Source: Liolophura sinensis
Lineage: Eukaryota > Mollusca > Polyplacophora > Chitonida > Chitonidae
DNA length: 64,000 bases
Direction: 5' to 3'
Assembly: GCF_032854445.1 (NCBI RefSeq)
Contig: NC_088301.1
Span: forward strand, 7,052,044 to 7,116,043
The notes beneath the pieces were generated by a model. The model ran no database searches and was not told where the DNA came from. It saw only the letters and a list, made by a program, of their open reading frames with translations. The position numbers were made by a program, and so were the translations under genes. Shown piece after piece: positions 1-12,100 of this stretch. The number at the start of each line of letters is the position of its first letter. Positions within the stretch are counted from its first letter, which is position 1.

Positions 1-3000
1 AAATTCTTCAGGCTGCTTAAACTCTCAGCTCCAAGCTGGTTGAGGATGCCTGGAAGCATCTCTGCAATTTCTATTTGAAAAAAAAAACACACATATATTC
101 AAGTAAAAAGAAAGAAAAAATAAATTTCAATCATATAAGCCTCTCACTGGTTTAGACCAGTTTTTATCTTGGCAATAAATACTTTTTAGTTTTCTGTGGT
201 CCAAAAATCTTTAGAAGTTTTCTCTCTGAAAGCCTCATATATGTGAAGTTTTTGTAGAAAAATAATGACCTGCACAGGTAAAAAACATCAATACCAGTAT
301 TCCCAGAGTTTCACAGAATTTGTGCCCAAAACCACAAGACTTTTACACTTGTTGCTGTTCACACATCTGAATCACCATGGCTATGTTGTCATAATCTGAA
401 AAACCAAATCGAATCGGCTCAAACCCAATTTCAGTTTCAATTTCCCAATTTTTGACTAACATAACTTACGTTTCGTCTCCGGGTGGCCAGTGATGGCAAA
501 TGTGTTAGCTGTGAGGGAGGCCTGCACCTTGGGGTTGTTGAAATGGATGACTGTGCCATCATCTCTGATCATGTTTACCTGGGCAAGGAAAGTTAGGTAA
601 AATTTCGCATTTACTTGTTGAGGTCACTGATAAGAGCATCTATTAAGCACGCCACATTTATTTCTCAGATTGCTTCCATTTCTTCATCTGGTATTCACGT
701 CACTGATACAAAGGACAAAAGCCGACATCAGCATGCATCATATGGCACTGGTTCATGCCTTTTATTTGATTGGTGTTTTATGCCATACTCAAGAATATTT
801 CACTTGCATGATGGCGGCTAGCATTATGATGGTAGGAAACTCCACGACCGTCAGCTGGCAGACATTCCCATGTACAGCCGGATACGAAGACAGCATGAGC
901 TGGACTTGAACTTACAACAACCAAATTGGTGAGAGGCTCCCAGGTCATTGCTCTAATGCTAGAAAGGTTCTCAGATTGGTACTCATCGACTCCACTGTGT
1001 TCATGTTGGCCAGCAATGCTATATCAAAGTCATTACTTTTTTGGTACTTTACATAATAAATGTAGTAGTTGTTACAATGGTTTACAAATGGGCATACAAA
1101 AAAGAATTTAGTGTACTTCAGCAAGCATCTGCAATAATGCAACAAAAGGTTTTTTCCAGGTTATTCACTGTTTCCCTTATGTTTATGTGGGCAAAACCAT
1201 TCGTTTGCAAGTCTTTACTTGTTTACCACTTAAAGTCATTGATATAATGGTATACATGGGGTCCCACACAAAAGACAAGAGCCAATTTCAACATGTGATC
1301 GGCTTCTAGTTAATACCTAATATGCTGAAGCTGAGCATCTTTATGAAGGAAACATTTATCCGTCTTACATAAAGAGCTCCACAGTGTAAACAAACTGTCT
1401 GGCTGAAGCCTGGCCAGTGGAAGCTAGAAGTGAAGAGCTGAACACAACGGTCAAAAGCGACCAGTCAAGAGTATGGCATCTTAGACCATTCAATCAGTGG
1501 TTTGATGAAGCACAGCCCTACAGTAACCACTCACCTCTTCGATTCCTGGGATATTACTAACACCTAATTTTTTGAGTGAGCTTTGTAATTTTTTGTCATC
1601 TATTGTGGCAGTTCTGTGGACAACTTTCTTCTTTCTTCTTTGTGTACCCTGTGAATAAAACATCATATTGAAGGAAAAAAAATAAAGGATAAAAATACAT
1701 AAAAGATGGACAAACGTTGAAATCCTGGTCTCAGTAACCTTTTAGAAAACTAAATTTGTAATGTTTGAAGAATGCTTTCAAGTAACACTCCATCATCACA
1801 TAATAAATAATAAATAAATCATAATAAAGGGGGTTAACAGCACAAGTTCCCTGGCAGGACTCGTCACTTTTCTGAAGATTATGCTGACAAATCTTGTGAA
1901 TATTGTCCTACTAAAACAGGTCAACCGGACTATTCATTGTGAAGTAACGGAACCATTCCTTCCTAAACTAACCAGGGCATAATTTGTGTTGTCTATCATT
2001 TATTCCTGCCTTTGCGAAGACGATTTGTTCGGAAACTGGTAACGCAGTACTCGGGTAAACTGGCAATGCAGTACTCGGGTAAACTGGCAACACAGTACTC
2101 GGGTAAACTGGCAACACAGTACTCAGGTGAACTGGCAACACAGTGCTCGGGTAACTGGCAACGCAGTATTCGGGTAAACTAGCATTGCATTAATGGGGTA
2201 AACTGGCAAAGCAATACTTGGGTGAAATGGCAACGCAGTACTCGGGTGAACTGGCAACACAGTGCTCGGGTGAGCTGGCAACAGCATTTGGGTAAACTGG
2301 TAACACATTACTCGGGTAAACTGGCAACGCAGTACTCTAGTGAACTGGCAACACAACAGTCAAGTGAACTGGCAACACAATAGTCAAGTGAACTGGCAAC
2401 ATAGTACTTGGGTAAACTGGCAACGCTGTACTCAGGTAAACTGGCAACACTGTACTCAGGTAAACTGACAACGCTGTGCTCTGGTAAACTGGCAAAGCAG
2501 TACTTGGGCGAACTGGCAAAGCAGTACACAGGTGAACTGGCAAAGCAGTACCCTAGTGAACTGGCCGCACAGAACTCGGGTGAAACGGCAACCCAGTACT
2601 CGGGTGAAACGGCAACACAGTACTCAGGTGAAATGGCAATGCAGTACTAGAGTAGACTGGCAATGCAGCCCTCGGGTAAACTTTCAACGCAGTACATAGG
2701 TGAACTGGCAACACAGTACTCAGGTAAAATGGCAACGCAGTACTCCGGTGAAACGGCAACACAGTACTCCGATGAACTGGCAATGCAGTACTCGGGTAAA
2801 CTGGCAACGCAGTATTCGGGTGAACTGGCAACGCAGTACTCAAGTAAAATGGCAACGCAGTACTCACGTAAACTGGCAAAACAATACTCGTGTAAACTGG
2901 CAACGTAGTCCTCAGATAAACTGGTAACGCAGTACTCACGTATTATAAGAGAACAGTGGTTCACCTGGCTTGAGCCCCCACGTCACCAGTGCACAAAAAA

Positions 3001-3805
3001 TTCCTTGCACATGGCATTAAACAAGATGTGGAGATTTGCATATTGCCCTCATGTATGGACCATATAATTACATAAAGTAACTGACTTTACTACAATTAAC
3101 AAAGAGTGAGTGAGTGCCTCCTTGTTGCAGGACACATTTCCACCCCTCTTTTATCTAGTGCTACTTCACTGAGACGTCTTACCGAGGACAAGTAAGCCGC
3201 CCTGCCCGAGCCATTATACTAATACGGGTCAATCAGTCGTTGCACTATCCCCTTCATGCTGAATGCCAAGCGAGGAAGTTGTTAAGGTCTTAGGGGTGGC
3301 TCGACCCAGGATTGACCCTGGATCTACTGCTCCCGAAGCGGATACTCACACGTACATATGAATAATCATTTATTAAATAATACGCATGTTTTTCCAACGA
3401 AGGCAAGCCTGAAAATATGTGCCCAATATGGAGAAAAAAGGTAAATCTAATACTGTCCACGTTTTATAACAGAGTAAACTTAAGGAAAGTCAACCCATCA
3501 ACTGCACGTTGCTGGAAGACCTCCCCATATACGAGAAACTGTGGTCTAATACAACGTAACATGGACAATATATACAGGAGCATTACCTCTTTCTTCTAAG
3601 GGGTGTTTTCCACATTGTTTAGTACTTATTTCCAGGCAAGTAAGTCAAAACTTTCATGAATAGCGCTGCATTGTCTGTTTGCTTCAGGATGACATTTTCA
3701 GAAAGGGTAGATAAATGTTATGGAACTCTTACCTTGCCCCCAATACGCACTTGAGAGGACAGTTTATTGAGCTTGTCTGCATTCATGCTGGCACGTGTAA
3801 TTTAC
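1..3805 (-). CDS. BTF3: BTF3 / nascent polypeptide-associated complex subunit beta (3' end off window)
   Basis: Beta subunit of the nascent polypeptide-associated complex (NAC), which binds ribosomes and shields emerging chains; also known as basic transcription factor 3. Coding exons on the minus strand: 3786-3733 (start [18 protein letters not shown]), 1648-1535 (the basic ribosome-binding [10 protein letters not shown] motif, then [10 protein letters not shown]), 578-470 ([20 protein letters not shown], the NAC domain core) and 70-1 ([15 protein letters not shown]), continuing beyond the left edge. All junctions are GT-AG and keep frame. The first coding exon has an acceptor at 3806, so at least one upstream 5'UTR exon exists, probably ending at 8816. 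The second coding intron carries a 24-bp minisatellite. Identity rests on near full-length match to the known family. Confidence 0.95.
763..965 (-). repeat. tRNA-derived SINE (minus orientation)
   Basis: Matches the same consensus as the SINEs at 8212 and 41643: tail side TTTGATTGGTGTTTTATGCC, ACTCAAGAATATTTCACTTG, then the body, then the degenerate tRNA-like head (GAACTTACAACAACC, B-box side). It lies between BTF3 exons and is diverged. Confidence 0.8.
2036..2945. repeat. 24-bp minisatellite in BTF3 intron
   Basis: About 38 tandem copies of a 24-bp unit of the form GGTAAACTGGCAACGCAGTACTCG, with A/G and C/T variation between copies. Because 24 is divisible by three, several frames on both strands stay open for 70-130 codons (for example repeats of KLATQYSG). 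These are periodicity artefacts rather than evidence for genes. Confidence 0.95.
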
Positions 3806-5724
3806 CTGTAAACACAAGAAGCAGGGGGGATGAATAATTGCGGTCTGAAAGAGCCTGCATAATTCCTCTCTTAAGTTGGGACATCTGGTTTTGCACAACC
3901 ATTACTATGGGCTGCCCAGATGGAACCCAACTACAATACCAGCCCTAAGACTCTGTGATGTCACTTAGAACAAAATTTTGCCAAACCTAAAGTCAGAGCA
4001 ATGAATCTCACACTGACATTCACAGAGACATTGAGTTGACAGATAACATGGAAAGGTACATGTATAAGGAAATAAACGACACTGGACAATATCAGGACAG
4101 GTTTGGCCAAATTTTGTTCGGCCACGGATGACCCCAAACCAACGTCAGAGAAAACTGATGTGCTTACTCGCCTGTGTAAAATATGTCCACGCTGTCCTTA
4201 TAGCCCTTTGTTTCGTGTTTCACCAAGGAAACACGGGCCCACACGCCCTAGGAAATAACCAGCTCACATCGTACTTGCAATTTTTGTCTCAAATGCTTTG
4301 ACAAACTGCCTCACTAAATGCATCAGGTTATTAAACGGAGCATGCTGTGACACTGGTGTGGGGCCATCCTTGGATTTCCTGGATGTGCTTGGTATCGAAT
4401 AGGATTTTTCAGTGCACGATACAACATAGAGGAAGGCTGATGTCAAAAGTTTTTTAATGTAATCCTTAACTTTTAATTTAACCGAAATACACTAATGGTT
4501 GGTGTATGGTTACTTAGGGATATTTCTCAATTCATTGCCCTACAATATGATATATAATACACAATATGCCAAGTACAGAAGCATTTAGAGTGGCACCACC
4601 CTGATATCACCGTAGATACAGCCCACAAGGGTAATATCAAATATCATAGTTGCACAGGTTTGCGTTTTATTAGAGGTCTACTCAGGTAGTCCTACAGCAC
4701 ACCTGTTGTTTTCGTTCAGATTATTATCACTCTGCTGATTTTGTGAGCGTGCTACTGCCTAGATCGTTTGACCAACTGACTTTGCAGTAAAATTGCCTTA
4801 TACCTGAAGTTATCAGTCCTGCTATTCCTTTTTTTCTATGTCACATAGTTTGGCAGCCTTGCTGATTGTTGTAGCAAATCTTCTCAAAACCCACTGAACA
4901 GATTGTTCTGAAATTTGATATGCAGGTAGACTCATCCTAGCTTCAATAGGTTTGAGAAAAATGTTGACTTCTGGTAAAAACTTTGGAAGCTCACTATTGG
5001 TCGATTTGTGACGTCAAACCCAGTTTCGAAATTCAATTTTTTAAATGTATTCTAGTGTATTTTCGGCTGTTAATTTCTAACCTGCTTTTAGTTTTGGTAG
5101 CTTTTTGAGATATAGCCAAAAATCCAATTTAGTTACTTTATTTCATTGGCCTACACCTGGAGAACTATGGGAACTAGAATTGTGAAACTTGCACCAAATT
5201 GTTTTTTTCCAAGCCTTGCTTGGGAGACTATTGTTATTGCTACAGATTATTTTTCTTCTTCTCTGACAACGGTTTTTTTCATTTTGCGAGAAAACCGCGT
5301 GTCACAGCCATTGACTTTCTACACATGTTCATTACCAAATCACTTCTCCAGAACTGCTGATCTGATTGCACTGAAAATTGAAACGTGTGTACAAGACTAC
5401 TGGTGGTATCAGCTTGCCATTGGTTGTTTTAGTCACGTGATGAGTGGTGGATGAATTCTGAGAAAATCAGGTAGTAATTAGATGAAGCTTGGACTGCTAA
5501 AGACAACCGTGGTTATAGTTTTTTTCCTATGTTGTATAGTTTGTCAATTATTGCCCATTTTAGCGTCTTTTTTTCATATGTCACGTGACTGGACACCATA
5601 ATAGCTATGAAGCTGAAAACTGCTCAGTTGATAAACTACAGATCTTCATTTCTGACTGGTAGAACCACAGAGCTACAACTGATAGTTTTGCCATTAAAAT
5701 GCATTTGAAAACTTGTTATTTTTA

Positions 5725-7205
5725 TTCATAGTCAGCTTGTAAAATTGCAACATCTCCAAAACCGCTGAAGGTAGAAAAAAACAGACCTTGCATTTTTAAT
5801 AGCAAACATAAAAAGCAGGTTTTGATGTTTTGTGCTGTTTGGTGAGTCATGTGATTTACCAGCCATTTTTAATTTTATTGATAAGCTAAAACCATTTTTC
5901 TCCGTAATTCGGCTAATGATATTTGGATGAAATTTCACTTGCAAGTTTTAAGTCGATTGCCGTACCTACATGTATATTGTACATAGACTTTTTGCTTGGT
6001 GTGCAAGTTGTGTGTAACTGACCAATGAAATTAGCTTAAGAGTAGGTCAAGTCCAAAAACTGTTTAAAATGATTAAATAAACACACTGTCCAGTACTGCA
6101 TGACGTCAGGGTAACAAATCTGAAAGAATTTTTTTTGTACTTTGTGTAGTTTTCAGGTTATGACCAAAAAACCATCAAAAAGATAAGGTATAACATAAAA
6201 CTCCATTACAAGATTTCCCATTCAAATAATATAGGAGCTTCGTGCTACACTACATGAAACCTGTTCACTGTGGAGTGTAGGCTACTGGGCATGTATTCCA
6301 ATTCTGTCTGGCGACAGGTGCGGTAGATCAAAACAACAATATTTCCCTATCATATTGCTCAGCACTGCTATATAAGAGCAATGTGTTTTTTTTTTTGTTT
6401 TCACTGTGTTTCACTATAGCCACCATAAACATTTCTCATGGTTTCAACAAGGTACATGCAATTTAACCTTATTGTCTAATATGGATTGCACCTATTTTTT
6501 TACTTGTATTAGACAAACCTGTGGTCTTTCCAGAAGAGCATAGAACTGACAGATTTAAACGATCTGTAGTGCAGAAAGTGGGAAGTTTTACAAAGCGGAC
6601 ACTAAAAGCAGTCTATACAGGCCGCTTGGAAGCCGTATAACTGATGGCAGCTGTAGTTATTATCATTCTTAATCGACCTGTAAAGTTGCAATATCTCGAA
6701 AACTGGTAACGGCAGAAAAACCAAATTTTGGAGTCTTCATGAGGGACATATGAAGTAAATTTTGATGTTTTGTGCGAATTTACCATTCACATGATTTATT
6801 GGCCATTTTGAACTTTACTGATAAGCTAAAAAATTTTCTAAAATCTTCTCCAAAATGGCTCAACCTATCGAGATAAACTTACATTTACAGTTTATAACGG
6901 ACTCACCTACCCATATTGTAAAAAACTTTTAAACTAACATGCAAATAAGGCCAAAACTGACCAATGAACTTGGCTCAAAAGTAGGTCAATTTCTAAAACT
7001 GCTTAAAACAATTAAACAAACACACTATCTGGTGGCCCTTGACATCACCATGACAAGACTGCAAGAATTATTTTTGTAATTTGTGTTGTTTTTATGTTAT
7101 TACCAAAAAAAAATTGACAAAACCGTCCTATATAAATAACCCAGGCGCTTCGTGCTTGACTGTGTGAAACCATTGACTGCAGTTTACCCTTGGAATGGGC
7201 ATCAG
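5725..7205. repeat. Duplicated AT-rich block, two diverged copies
   Basis: The segments 5725-6300 and 6670-7205 share colinear words: TTGCAACATCTC / TTGCAATATCTC, TTTTGATGTTTTGTGC, ATTGATAAGCTAAAA / ACTGATAAGCTAAAA, ACTGACCAATGAA, AGTAGGTCAA, AACACACT, GCTTCGTGCT and GGGCAT. They look like two old copies of a dispersed non-autonomous repeat or a segmental duplication of about 0.95-kb period. Confidence 0.7.
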
Positions 7206-8211
7206 CTTGCAACAATGTATTCTTTCTGTCTTTCCTCATCTGCTATCAACAGAAGATCAAAGCCAACTAATCTATATGCTAGTCTTCAGTACTTGGCCAA
7301 TTGTAAATGATGCCTGGCAGTCTAGCAATCAAATCAAGTAAATTCCTTTCCATTTTTTGTCATGTTTTTTCCCATGATCATGAACTTTAGAAACACCAGG
7401 CTACCAGAGGTGGTAAAAGACTAGTGGCATGGACCCCAGCAACACTGTTGGATAACAGCTTTAATTTCTTTTTATTTTCTTGACATGACCAATCTGTACC
7501 AAGGCTTCATGCTGCTTTGTAGACCAGTCTGTACCAAGACCTATTGTCTTCATCGTCCCATGAGCTTGTGTCCCCCATAGGCCCTATACTTATTATAAAA
7601 TTAATTTACATAACGAAAGGATTTATCAGATATATAACAGGCCTTTTTTTTTTCACCTGTCTGAATTTGGATGGAACTCGTGCAGTTTACGGATTTCTGC
7701 TCATAAATGTTAAACGAAACCAGGTTTTTGATGCACCCTAATTGTGGTGCGGTTCAACATGGCTGTCACCTTCAGTTGCAGGATGCCTATTGAGGCTCTG
7801 GCGGTTAATATGTTTAGAAAAACTGATATATTTGATGAACTGGTGGGGAGAGGGAGTTAAGAAGTTAGTCTACAAGATTAAACCCACAACCTACTGGGGA
7901 ATGACATTTGAAGACAAGCTGGAATGCCACCGGTGCCCATCGAGTTTGAGTGCACAGGTGTCTGGCATTTACTTGAGAGGTCGTGATGGACTCGGTGTAA
8001 GGATAAATATCAGAATATTAAGATACCATCTAGACGGGCTACACTCCAAGTAACAGCAACGTCAGCTTCAAAACTTTTGAAGTTTTGAGGAATATGGTAT
8101 GTTTTTTGGCGCGTGGTGACTCAGATGTGAGGCTAGCAGCAGTAGAATCAATCGGGTCCGCGTTATTTTTGAAGGGTTGGGCTAGTTAAAAATTAACTCA
8201 AACAGGCAACG

Positions 8212-8460
8212 GGGCCTCCGTGGCTCAGTTGGTTAGTGCGCTAGCGCAGCGTAATGACCCAGGAGTCTCTCATCAATGCGGTTGCTGTGAGTTCAAGTCC
8301 AGCTCATGCTGGCTTCCTCTCCGGCTGTAAGTGGGAAGGTCTGGCAGCAACCTGCGGATGGTCGTGGGTTTCCCCCGGGCTCTGCACGGCTGCCGTCGTA
8401 TAAGTGAAATATTCTTGAGTACGGCGTAAAACACCAATCAAATAAATCAAATAAATCAAA
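8212..8460 (+). repeat. tRNA-derived SINE, near full length
   Basis: Starts with GGCCTCCGTGGCTCAGTTGG, a tRNA-like A box (TGGCTCAGTTGGTTAGTGCG). A B-box-like GAGTTCAAGTCC follows, then a conserved body (GGATGGTCGTGGGTTTCCCC) and the tail TATAAGTGAAATATTCTTGA, ending in AAATCAAATAAATC. It belongs to the same family as the copies at 763, 11298, 30400, 32912 and 41643. Confidence 0.9.
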
Positions 8461-8779
8461 CAGGTAACAACCCCTCTCTGTCTACTGGACTGGCCTCTTG
8501 AAAGCTAACTTAAACAGGGCCCACATGTTCAACATAACCAGCAGGGCCATCAGACAAAGGAATATCACGTTACCATGACAGGGAAGTGTGTATCTACATG
8601 CCCAAACATTCCTTTTGACTAGTAACTACTATATTTAGAGAGACTGTTATCGAAGTAGACGAGTGTGTGTTTGTATTAAATCCCCAGTCATTTCACACTA
8701 AATCGTCCAACAAAATCATAAGAAAACATGTACTGAGTTGTTGTCCGCAGACAGCTGCTGATTACCTGAGGGAAACATT

Positions 8780-9189
8780 CTAAATCAAGTTATAAAAGAC
8801 ACAGATTTTACTCACAACCCACGAGGTTCGTAAGATGGCCGAACGGAAAGAACGGTGACGTCAGAGAAATTGGGGTATCTTGTGAATGGCGGAAACTGCG
8901 TACTCTCAAGCAAAACGTTTAATTACAGTTCTTGTCATTATGGGTTAATCTTTAATTAAATTAGTTAAAACCAATCGAACTAGCATACAGGAAATGTTTT
9001 GTTCAATCGACAGTCTAACAGAGGAATAAAAGACTACTATGGACGGATGACTTTTTGATCCACTGTCTCATTTTTCCGTGACGTCATCTTCCTGGTCTGT
9101 CTAAAGGGCGGGAAATATCCAAGCTTTTGTCACAGTCTCCCTCGAACTTTCGTTCTGGTTGGTGCCTAAGGCTTCTCCTCTGTTAAATT
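8780..9189. promoter_or_regulatory. Putative divergent BTF3/NASP promoter
   Basis: The NASP start codon is at 9190 on the plus strand. A minus-strand splice donor (GGGTT|GTGAG) at 8816 would end a BTF3 5'UTR exon. Between them lie two full CRE palindromes (TGACGTCA) near 8855 and 9079 and a YY1-like AAGATGGCC at about 8833-8841, typical of TATA-less housekeeping promoters. No TATA box is evident. That the 8816 donor belongs to BTF3 is inference from position and orientation. Confidence 0.5.
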
Positions 9190-12100
9190 ATGTCTACCGA
9201 AGCTGCAACAAAGCCTGTTGAGGTCACTAAGTCTGTCGAACAAGAGGAAAGGTATATGAGAAGTGGAAATCCTATGTTTTTATTTCTCGCGAAAACATTT
9301 CTGATTTAAGTTGTTGATGTTGTTTCCAAACTGAACTCTGAAGTTAACTGCGGGGATGAAAGTGTGATCTTCCACCAGGCTAGTTTCATTAATTACGGCT
9401 CAAGTGTACTAATCTACTCAGAATTTAGTGGATAAATAAATCAGTAAACATAGTTAACTCTCCAAAGCCGTGAAAATGTACCAGATGGTCTTTAGAAGTA
9501 AAATTGTTAGTCGGGCAGTTTGAACACCATGTGTTCGCTATACTATAAGTTGCTCTCCTCTAGTAAAGTGTCGTCAATTCATAGAATTGACGACACTTTA
9601 GCAGGAAATGAGCATCAGAGAAGTAGTTCATGAGCATCAAGGAAGTAGTTCATTGATCTAGACTTTACAACTCCAGCGGTTTTTTTTTTTTGTTTTTTGT
9701 TATTGCCCAACCCATGTAGTTGGACGTACCTGGTGTGATGTTTTAATATTAAGACATTCAGCGTGTTACAGAGCCTATCGATAGATCAACAGTCAAGGAG
9801 TCTTCCAGGTTAAAATTTTGGAATTAACAACAGTCTAGCGTCGAGAAACTCTGCACAATGTAAATCCGTGTAAAATTAACCAATACATACATTAACTGGG
9901 TAAAACTCAAATTATGTTCAAAAAGACAGTTTCTGTTCCTCTACCAATTTTTTCCCACATTTTGCATCCTATGATTAGTCAATCCGAGATAATTTACAGT
10001 TGTGTTGATATCGTGACCTAATAAATCAGGTTGTTGCTCCCCATGCATGCTTGATTGACCTTTCACGACGTCGCTTTGTTTTGATCAGCTGGCTGTTAGT
10101 TTTGGCAGACAGAAAGCCATGTTACGGCAGAGACATGAATTTGCAATTGACTGAAGGTTGTGGAGCAGAGTGACGGACCCCATAGTTTGTGCGAATTGTC
10201 AAATTAAGTTTGCATTGAAAATGGAGGGTCATCTTGGGCATCCGTTCGATTCTAAGTTTCACAGAAAGATTAGCGGCTTGGGTCCATGCGAGCCTCGCTG
10301 ACCCAGTTTTTAAAAACATGGCAGTGAGTGGCGACCTGCTCAATATGAGCCTATTTTCAACTTCGGCTAAGAGTTACAGGAGAATGGTGGTATGAAGGAA
10401 TGTAGCGATTGTGGCAAAATATGCATAAATATTTTAACTTTCAAAATTGCCTTGCTTTATGACTATTCAGAAAGAATCTAAGGCACATGCATTGGAATTG
10501 AACATGCTAAGGGGGTAGCTCTTTGAAAGCAATGTCCCTGAATCGGGTCCAAAGCTCTTGGGCTAAGGGTAGCCAGAGGTCCCCGCGTATCAGTATATAT
10601 AAGCCACTCTTTGACCGAGGTCTCGGGCTATTCAGAGCCCAGCCCTGCCATTCAAAAACAAAAAAACATGGCACATATGTTGAAATGCCTGTCTCCTTTA
10701 TTTGGGTAGTGTGGTAACACTTATTTCAGTTAAATGTCGAGATCTATTTTCAACAATTTCTGATATAAGCCCAATCGGCAGGGCTGGGATCTCGCAAGTT
10801 CACACAGATATTGGCCAGACAGGTGGGAGATTTTGCAGACTAGTAGTTGCTAGATTGAATACATATGTCTGTTGACTGGATATTGGCATCTGCATCAACG
10901 TAACATCACGTCTTACGGTTTGCGAGAGACCCACCCGTCTCGCCTATATCTGCGTGATATATTTAATCATTGAATTGCCTCAATATTTAATCAGTGAATT
11001 AAATCCAGCTGGCCCATACCACAAAGCACTTTGCTGTAATTGGACACGGTAAGGCTATTGTAAAGACTCGGGTGTCAAAAGGCATGTGGAAATCAACATA
11101 TAAATTACACCTTAGTCTTTTCAATTCCCCTAGGTAACTCTCACTGTATGGTTGCAAGAGTTATCGTGTGATCAAGCCCCATATGTGTCTTAATGACGGC
11201 AAGGAAAATTAATCGCCCGTCACATATGAATGATAAAACTTACCCAGCATGAGGTGATGTCAGTGGAATGTTCTCACAAATTAAGTAACTTGTTGTGAGA
11301 CTCGCTCAAGTGGGTAGCATGCCAGTGCAGCACAATAATTCAGGAGCCTCTCACCAATGCAGTCGCTGTGAGTTCCAGTCCAGTTCATGGTTGCTTGTCT
11401 TTCTGGTTTTATGTTGGAAGGTCTACCAGTAATCAGTGAATATTGTGCATATCCCCCAGCCTCTGGTTTTCTTCCATAGTAATGTACATGGATTTGTGCA
11501 CATGAGCATTCAGAAGTTTGCACCCAGTTGTGATCTACATACTGTTACTGGTGTTATTAACGTTGTAGTAAAGAAGCTCCAGTTGAGGCCACAAAGCTTT
11601 TGGCTCAAGGCAAACGTAACCTGGTGTGTGGTGAAATCCCCACTGCTGTCAACGAACTACAAGAAGCATGTGGTTTACTGTAAGTATTGTCTTCAACTTT
11701 TTTTGTACTTAGCTGCAATTAGTGGGAAATTCTCAGCATCAAGCTTATTCTTGTAATATACTTTAAGTGGCGCCAGATGCAAGTACTAAATCTGTTATTG
11801 ATAAAAATGGTAAAAATATGTAAGCATATTTTTACCAAATTGTTAAAAGCTGCCAAATTCATTTTTGAAGTGTTCACAATTTGTCATTGTCTGAGGTTGA
11901 CCACCCTTCTGTGTTCAGACTTAAATTAAATTTGTTTTCTGTGCAAAAGCTTGTTGAAAACATCTTTTGTTTTTTTCACAGATTTGAGGGCTTTGTCTGC
12001 CTTGAATAATGAAGAGATTGTCCTTTCTTTTTCTTTTTTCCCCCTATACATATACAATGTTTTCATACCCACAGAGCTGCTACATTTGGAGAGACAGCCA

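Larger units (their letters stand above)
3806..8779 (-). other. Probable BTF3 5'UTR intron / non-coding DNA
   Basis: No recognisable gene is seen. The stretch is AT-rich and contains a duplicated block (5725-6300 and 6670-7205) and a tRNA-derived SINE at 8212-8460. Short open frames at 5146-5454 and 7544-8053 match no family I know and sit in repeat-like sequence. Confidence 0.4.

Noticed and set aside
2123-2964. Overlapping open frames on both strands within the 24-bp minisatellite
   Set aside because: They result from a repeat period divisible by three and lack any coding context.
8212-8310. tRNA-like A and B boxes that might suggest a tRNA gene
   Set aside because: No credible cloverleaf; the sequence continues into the SINE body and tail shared with five other copies.
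11809-11836. Short inverted repeat GGTAAAAATATG / CATATTTTTACC in a NASP intron
   Set aside because: AT-rich and short; expected by chance in this composition.
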